Shown piece after piece: positions 8,142 through 12,093 of a stretch of 12,093 nucleotides of DNA; within the stretch, counting starts at the first letter, position 1, and each line of letters starts with the position of its first letter. The notes under the pieces were generated by a model. It worked only from the letters and a program-made list of their open reading frames with translations, searched no databases and was not told where the DNA came from. The translations under genes and the position numbers were made by a program. Source of the DNA: Phycisphaerales bacterium UBA4658 (GTDB lineage Bacteria; Planctomycetota; Phycisphaerae; Phycisphaerales; UBA1924); the NCBI GenBank assembly GCA_002405485.1, contig DHLW01000103.1, positions 1-12,093 on the forward strand, read 5' to 3'.

Positions 8142-8675
8142 ATGCTTGGCGGCGAAACAGTCTTTCAGTCGTATCGCGACGCGTTCACGGCACAGAAGTC
8201 GCTGGCGGATCGCGCGATCGCGCAGGTCTCTGACGCGGACCTGCGGCGTCCGCTGGACGAGAACACGAACTCCATCGCGGTGATCATGAAGCACGTGGCG
8301 GGCAACTTCATGTCCCGGTACACGGAGTTCCTGACGACCGACGGCGAGAAACCCTGGCGCGATCGCGACGCGGAGTTTGTCGACTCGTTTCGCGATCGGG
8401 GCGAGATTCTCGGACACTGGGAGGCCGGGTGGCGCTGCATGTTCGACGCCTTGAGCGGGCTTCGAGCGGAACACGCCGGGTGGACGGTGACGATTCGGGG
8501 CGAGCCGTACACGGTCCCCGGAGCGCTGGCTCGATCGCTTGCGCATACGAGCTATCACGTCGGGCAAATCGTGCTTGTCGCGCGGATCGTGAATCGTGAC
8601 AACTGGACGACGCTGACGATCCCGCGGGGCCGATCGAAGGACTTCAACGCGCAGATGGGCTTTGGGGGACGTTGA
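8142..8675 (+). CDS. DUF1572 family protein (DinB superfamily)
   Basis: The protein has 177 residues. DUF1572 is a branch of the DinB/YfiT metal-binding four-helix bundle proteins with no assigned reaction. The family is recognised by the block SIAVIMKHVAGN (44-55) followed closely by FLTTDGEKPWRDRD (63-76) and the C-terminal-half helix AHTSYHVGQIVLVAR (134-148). The three probable metal ligands are His51, His135 and His139, all present and in the usual spacing. The length is normal for the family and there is no signal peptide or transmembrane helix. The start is the only suitable in-frame ATG near the conserved region, and it lacks a ribosome-binding site. Its stop codon overlaps the start of the following hydrolase gene (TGATG), so translation of the two is probably coupled and their functions may be linked. 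It differs strongly in sequence from the DinB-like protein just upstream, so recent duplication is unlikely. Confidence 0.9.
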   Translation: MLGGETVFQSYRDAFTAQKSLADRAIAQVSDADLRRPLDENTNSIAVIMKHVAGNFMSRYTEFLTTDGEKPWRDRDAEFVDSFRDRGEILGHWEAGWRCMFDALSGLRAEHAGWTVTIRGEPYTVPGALARSLAHTSYHVGQIVLVARIVNRDNWTTLTIPRGRSKDFNAQMGFGGR

Positions 8676-9586
8676 TGCCGGGTGTGGAGCCAGACGCGGC
8701 TGCCGCGGAGAGCACGAAGAAGAGCACGGCAGGCCGCCTCAAGCGACCGGCGGCGATGGTGGCGGCTCTGGTGCTCGGGCTTTTGGTCGTCCGTCAGACG
8801 GCGATTCTGGAGTCGCTGAACTTCTTTCACCCGGCGGCGTCGTCGCCGGTGCTGCGAGCGGGCTTTGAGGAGATGTTCATCCCGACGCCCGACGGCCGAG
8901 TGCTGCACGCGTGGTGGATGCCCCCGTCAGGCGTGGAACCCGGGACGCGTGCGCCCGCGGTCCTGCACTGTCACGGCAACATGGGCGATGTGGAGGACCA
9001 CGCGCCAACGTCGGACTATCTGCCTGCGCATGGCGTGGGGGTGCTGCTGTTCGACTATCGGGGCTTCGGAAAGTCCACACCGGAGCGGATGCTGACCAGG
9101 CGCGAGTTGCTCATCGACGCGAGGGCGGCGCTTGCCGCTCTTCGACGTCGGAGCGACGTCGATCCGGATCGCATCGGGGTCTTCGGCTACTCGCTCGGCG
9201 GCAAGTTCGCCCTGCAGCTTGCCGCCGAGGATCCGGGCATCCGATGCGTGGTGTCGGTGGCGACGTTCTCCAGTTGGCCTGGAATCGCCGGGGATGTGGT
9301 TCCGGTGATCGGGCCGTGGCTGATCAAGCCGGGGCTTGATGCGGAGGTGAACGTCCTGGCGATGGGTTCCCGGCCGGTGCTGCTGATCCATGGACAACAG
9401 GACCAGATCGTGGGCGTTCGGCACGCACGCCGGATCGACGATGCGGCGAGGCGTGCCGGTGTCTTGCTGGATCTGGCGATCGTGCCGGACAAGGGGCACT
9501 TCGGGCTGTTCGATGACGAGATGAAGCGTCGGATCGGAACGTTCGTTTCGCGGCATCTTGCGATACGCGAAGAGAACGCGCGCTGA
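8675..9586 (+). CDS. Alpha/beta-fold hydrolase, N-terminally membrane-anchored
   Basis: The protein has 303 residues. It is a serine hydrolase of the alpha/beta fold, in the group of BEM46/YqkD-like esterases and acyl hydrolases; the substrate is unknown. A basic segment (KK at 15-16, RLKR at 21-24) is followed by one hydrophobic helix (about 26-39), so the catalytic domain is probably anchored in the cytoplasmic membrane facing outward, or exported by an uncleaved signal. The oxyanion-hole motif HCHGNMGD is at 98-105, the strand-turn LLFDYRGFGKS at 124-134, and the nucleophile elbow GYSLGG at 171-176 with Ser173. The acid is probably Asp243 in HGQQD and the base His275 in KGHFG. The triad is complete. 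I start at ATG 8675, which overlaps the preceding stop codon by one base; a TTG immediately before it is less likely. The stop at 9584-9586 touches the recG stop on the other strand. Confidence 0.9.
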   Translation: MPGVEPDAAAAESTKKSTAGRLKRPAAMVAALVLGLLVVRQTAILESLNFFHPAASSPVLRAGFEEMFIPTPDGRVLHAWWMPPSGVEPGTRAPAVLHCHGNMGDVEDHAPTSDYLPAHGVGVLLFDYRGFGKSTPERMLTRRELLIDARAALAALRRRSDVDPDRIGVFGYSLGGKFALQLAAEDPGIRCVVSVATFSSWPGIAGDVVPVIGPWLIKPGLDAEVNVLAMGSRPVLLIHGQQDQIVGVRHARRIDDAARRAGVLLDLAIVPDKGHFGLFDDEMKRRIGTFVSRHLAIREENAR

Positions 9587-11767
9587 TCATCCGACATCGC
9601 CGATGCCCAGCCACTGGCCATGGAGCTTGAGCAGCCGCTTGCGGAGCAGGTCTTCGCCCTGGGCGTGGAGCGTGGGGGACTCATCGATCCACTTTTTGGC
9701 ATCGCGGCGAGCGAGTGCGAGCAGCTCGCGGTCGCGCATGAGATCCGCGACGCGGAAGGGCGGCGCGCCGGCCTGGCGCATCCCGAAGACCTCGCCGGGG
9801 CCGCGGAGCTCGAGGTCTTTCTCGGCGATCTCGAAGCCGTCACTGGTTGCGGCCATGGCGGCGAGTCGGGCCTCGCCCTCGGGCGTGAGTGGTGGGGGGG
9901 AAGCGAGTAGAACGCAAAGGGATTGCTTGCCCCCGCGCCCGACGCGGCCGCGGAGCTGATGGAGCTGGGCAAGCCCGAAGCGGTCGGCGTGTTCGATGAT
10001 CATGACGGTGGCATTGGGGACGTCGACGCCGACTTCGATGACGGTGGTGGCGACGAGCGCGTCGACTTTGCCGTCGCGGAAGCGGTGCATGGCGGCTTCG
10101 CGGGTGGCTCGCTTGAGGCGGCCGTGTAGCGCGGCGATGCGACAGCCGGCAAACTCGCCCTGCTCCAGCCGGGCCAGCACGCTGCGAAGGTCGTTGAGTT
10201 CGGCGTCGCGGGGCTGATCGCCGGTGTCGTCGGCGGATGCGCCGGTGTCGATCGCCGGAGTGACGACATAGACCTGCTCGCCGGAGTCGATCCGCTTGCG
10301 GGCGTAGGCGTAGACCTCGCCGGAGCGTTCGGCGGGAACGACGCGGGTGATGATGGTCGTGCGTCCCGGGGGCAACTCGTCGATGATGGAGACGTCAAGA
10401 TCGCCAAAGAGCGTCAGCGCAAGCGTCCGCGGGATGGGGGTCGCGGTCATGACGATCACGTGCGGGGCGGCGGGCTTTGTGCCGGGCTCGGCGTCCTCGC
10501 CCTTGCTGCGGAGTGCGGCACGCTGATGCACGCCGAAGCGGTGCTGCTCGTCGATCACCGCGACGGCGAGGTTCGCGAAGCGCACCCGCTCGGTGAGCAT
10601 GGCGTGGGTTCCGACGAGAATGTCGATCCTTCCCGCCGCCAGGCGAGAGAGCACGTCGAGCTTCTCGGCTTCGGAAAGTGCCCCGATGAGCAGCTCGACG
10701 CGAACCGTGGAGCCGCTGAGCATGCGCGAGATGGAAAGAAAGTGCTGCTCGGCGAGGAGTTCCGTGGGAGCCATGATCGCGGCCTGTGCGTCGCAGGCGA
10801 CGGCGGCGAGCATGGCGTAGAGCGCGACGACCGTCTTGCCGCTGCCGACATCGCCCTGGATCAGGCGATTGGCCGGGCGGTCGGCGCGGAGGTCTCGGGC
10901 GATCTCGCGAACGACGCGGTCCTGTGCGTTCGTGAGCGGGAAGGGGAAGCGGGCGCGGATCGACGCGTCGATCTCGGGCGTGACGAGGAGCTTTGGGGCG
11001 CGGACGGCGGAACGCATCTGCTGGCGACGCAGGAAGACGCCGAGTTGGAGCATGAGCAGTTCGTCGAAGGCGAGCCGGCGGCGGGCTTCCTTGGTCTCTT
11101 CCATGTTCGCAGGGGTGTGGGCCATCCGATACGCCTCGCGCAGCTCGGGGAGCGATCGCTTGGCCCGATACTCGGGCGAGAGATGATCCTCGATCTGTGC
11201 GAGAGCGTCGCTCAGCACGAGTCCGACCGTTTGCTCGATCGCTGGTGACGGCACCTGCTCACTGGCGGAGTAGACCGGGCGGATCCGTGCCTCGACGGCG
11301 GTCTCGGCGACGTCCGGACTATCGGCGTCGGCCTTCCACCACTTGGGGTTGGCCATTTGCAGGCCCGGTCCCCGCTGGCGGACATCGCCCTGCACACGAA
11401 TCCGCAGGCCGGGGATGAGCTTGCTCTGCAAATAGGTTGCGTTGAAGAAGACAAGATCGAGTCGTCCGGTGTGATCGGCGAGCACGGCCTCAAAGCGTGG
11501 GCGCTTCCCGTGGCGGACGATGCGGGTCGCGGTGATCTCGGCGCTGACGGTGCCGATCACGCCGGACTTGAGCTCGCCGATAGGCGTGAGCGGCTCCAGC
11601 CGCTCGTAGCGCATCGGGAGATGGCGGGTGAGATCGGCGACGGTGTTGATCCCGAGGCGAGCAAGGCCCTCGGCCCGATCGGTGCGGACGCCGCGCACGG
11701 TGGAGAGCGCGGCGGTCAGCGGCACGAGCGCAGGTTTGGGAGAGTTGCTGGCATCGGCCTCGGACAT
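9587..11767 (-). CDS. recG: ATP-dependent DNA helicase RecG
   Basis: The protein has 726 residues. RecG is a monomeric superfamily 2 helicase that reverses stalled replication forks and branch-migrates Holliday junctions. The N-terminal part has the RecG opening (ALSTVRGVRTDRAEGLARLG) and an OB-fold wedge domain (about residues 70-185) that splits the fork arms. Helicase motifs follow in order: Walker A GDVGSGKT at 305-312, the DEQH box at 406-409 (the RecG version of DEAD/DEAH), TATPIPRT at 441-448, and motif VI QLRGRVGRG at 604-612. Everything needed for activity is present and the length is slightly above the usual 690 or so. I start at ATG 11767; the frame is open further upstream to 11890, but that part translates the palindromic repeat into Trp/Cys-rich nonsense. 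No Shine-Dalgarno sequence precedes the start. The gene is convergent with the hydrolase gene and lies downstream of a DUF971 gene, separated by the repeat. Confidence 0.97.
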   Translation of the reverse strand: MSEADASNSPKPALVPLTAALSTVRGVRTDRAEGLARLGINTVADLTRHLPMRYERLEPLTPIGELKSGVIGTVSAEITATRIVRHGKRPRFEAVLADHTGRLDLVFFNATYLQSKLIPGLRIRVQGDVRQRGPGLQMANPKWWKADADSPDVAETAVEARIRPVYSASEQVPSPAIEQTVGLVLSDALAQIEDHLSPEYRAKRSLPELREAYRMAHTPANMEETKEARRRLAFDELLMLQLGVFLRRQQMRSAVRAPKLLVTPEIDASIRARFPFPLTNAQDRVVREIARDLRADRPANRLIQGDVGSGKTVVALYAMLAAVACDAQAAIMAPTELLAEQHFLSISRMLSGSTVRVELLIGALSEAEKLDVLSRLAAGRIDILVGTHAMLTERVRFANLAVAVIDEQHRFGVHQRAALRSKGEDAEPGTKPAAPHVIVMTATPIPRTLALTLFGDLDVSIIDELPPGRTTIITRVVPAERSGEVYAYARKRIDSGEQVYVVTPAIDTGASADDTGDQPRDAELNDLRSVLARLEQGEFAGCRIAALHGRLKRATREAAMHRFRDGKVDALVATTVIEVGVDVPNATVMIIEHADRFGLAQLHQLRGRVGRGGKQSLCVLLASPPPLTPEGEARLAAMAATSDGFEIAEKDLELRGPGEVFGMRQAGAPPFRVADLMRDRELLALARRDAKKWIDESPTLHAQGEDLLRKRLLKLHGQWLGIGDVG

Positions 11768-11774
11768 TGTCTCA

Positions 11775-11780
11775 ACGATA
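11775..11780 (-). promoter_or_regulatory. Candidate -10 box for recG
   Basis: On the minus strand TATCGT ends 7 bases before the recG ATG, with no ribosome-binding site between. This fits a leaderless transcript. The hexamer 17 bases upstream is CTGCAA, a poor -35, so the call is weak. Confidence 0.25.
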
Positions 11781-11812
11781 CCGTGCAAGAGAGGGCATTG
11801 CAGACGGTTGGA

Positions 11813-11885
11813 TTGGTGGCACAGGCCTCTGGCCTGTGTTCGAAAAGGCACGCAAAGCACACAGGCGGGACGCCAGTGCCACCAA
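11813..11885. repeat. 73-base composite palindromic intergenic repeat
   Basis: Outer 10-base arms TTGGTGGCAC (11813-11822) and GTGCCACCAA (11876-11885) are perfectly complementary, and pairing resumes for three more base pairs after one mismatch. Inside are two smaller palindromes. CACAGGCC-TCT-GGCCTGTG at 11820-11838 is perfect, and CACAGGC-GGGAC-GCCAGTG at 11860-11878 has one mismatch. The element therefore can form either one long stem or two side-by-side hairpins. It lies between the DUF971 gene and recG and contains no gene. The design is that of a REP- or MITE-like dispersed repeat; similar CACAGGC/GCCTGTG units are, from memory, common between planctomycete genes. Copy number cannot be judged from one window. 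Confidence 0.75.
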
Positions 11886-11907
11886 AGCAAAGCACCTTTC
11901 AGGTGCT
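11884..11907 (-). terminator. Probable intrinsic terminator of the DUF971 gene
   Basis: On the minus strand AGCACCT, the loop GAA, then AGGTGCT make a perfect 7-base-pair stem, followed by TTGCTTT. The shape is that of a Rho-independent terminator with an imperfect U-tract. The stop codon of the DUF971 gene (11901-11899) lies inside the hairpin, spanning the stem-loop junction. It would separate DUF971 transcription from recG. Confidence 0.5.
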
Positions 11908-12093
11908 GTCGCTGGTCGGCGGGCCACCGGACTTCTTCTCGGCGTTGGCGGGATCGATCTCGCGGAGATAGGCCCAGGAGTAGATGCCCGTGTCGTGGCC
12001 GTCGCTGAAGGTGGGCTGGACGGCGTAGTGCCCCACCGGCTCGAGCGCGACGATGTCCACGCCGCGCTTGCCGGTCTGCAGCACCTCCTGCCC
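11899..12093 (-). CDS. DUF971 (GBBH-like N-terminal domain) protein, 5' end beyond window
   Basis: Only the last 64 codons are inside the window; the frame is open to the right edge. The segment has the DUF971 core: a Gly-Lys-Arg turn, ALEPVGHYAVQPTFSDGH, then HDTGIYSWAYLREI, ending in a short polar tail. The family is also called the gamma-butyrobetaine hydroxylase-like N-terminal domain. In bacteria it occurs as small stand-alone proteins of about 100-130 residues or fused to the Fe-S cluster carrier Mrp/ApbC, so a link to metal handling is suspected but not established. In the eukaryotic hydroxylases this domain binds zinc through three Cys and one His; the His of GHDTG would be the candidate here, and any Cys would lie beyond the window. 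The GTG at 12084 is not taken as the start because family similarity (QEVLQTGKRG) continues through it. Confidence 0.85.
   Translation of the reverse strand, partial: GQEVLQTGKRGVDIVALEPVGHYAVQPTFSDGHDTGIYSWAYLREIDPANAEKKSGGPPTSDST

Noticed and set aside
11768..11890. N-terminal extension of RecG by 41 residues
   Set aside because: The extension translates the palindromic repeat, giving Trp/His/Cys-rich sequence; normal RecG similarity begins after Met at 11767.
1..12093. tRNA, rRNA, CRISPR array, integrase, transposase or defence genes
   Set aside because: I looked for these on both strands by eye and saw no supporting cloverleaf, repeat-spacer pattern or protein motif.

Overview
This 12,093-base window is GC-rich bacterial chromosome. 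It holds seven protein-coding genes, two of them cut by the window edges, and no RNA gene, CRISPR array, transposase or phage gene that I can see. The gene set suggests Planctomycetota, perhaps class Phycisphaerae. The pointers are a large exported glycosidase-like protein with NEW3-like beta domains, a DUF1572/DinB protein, few Shine-Dalgarno sites and a palindromic CACAGGC/GCCTGTG intergenic repeat. This placement is from family resemblance and memory, not from a search.

Layout. Positions 4063 down to 1 (minus strand) hold an almost complete smc gene encoding the chromosome-condensing SMC ATPase; its C-terminal tail runs off the left edge. A 181-base divergent intergenic region (4064-4244) separates it from a plus-strand gene (4245-7160) for a 971-residue exported multidomain protein. 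After a G-rich, apparently non-coding stretch (7161-7497) come three plus-strand genes. These are a DinB-like protein (7498-8094), a DUF1572/DinB-like protein (8142-8675) and a membrane-anchored alpha/beta hydrolase (8675-9586). The last two overlap by one base and are probably translationally coupled. On the minus strand recG (11767-9587) ends base-to-base against the hydrolase gene. Upstream of recG are a 73-base palindromic repeat (11813-11885), a terminator-like hairpin, and the 3' part of a DUF971 gene that enters from the right edge.

Function. smc (chromosome compaction) and recG (fork reversal and recombination) are housekeeping genes for DNA maintenance. They lie in separate transcription units and nothing here couples them. 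The DinB/DUF1572/hydrolase run looks like a small accessory operon of unknown substrate. I found no convincing undescribed defence or mobile system. The items most worth a second look are the palindromic repeat upstream of recG, the zero-gap convergent stop codons, the glycosidase-like barrel without an evident catalytic Asn-Glu, the low-complexity insertions in SMC, and the recurrent -10-like boxes just upstream of start codons that lack a ribosome-binding site.
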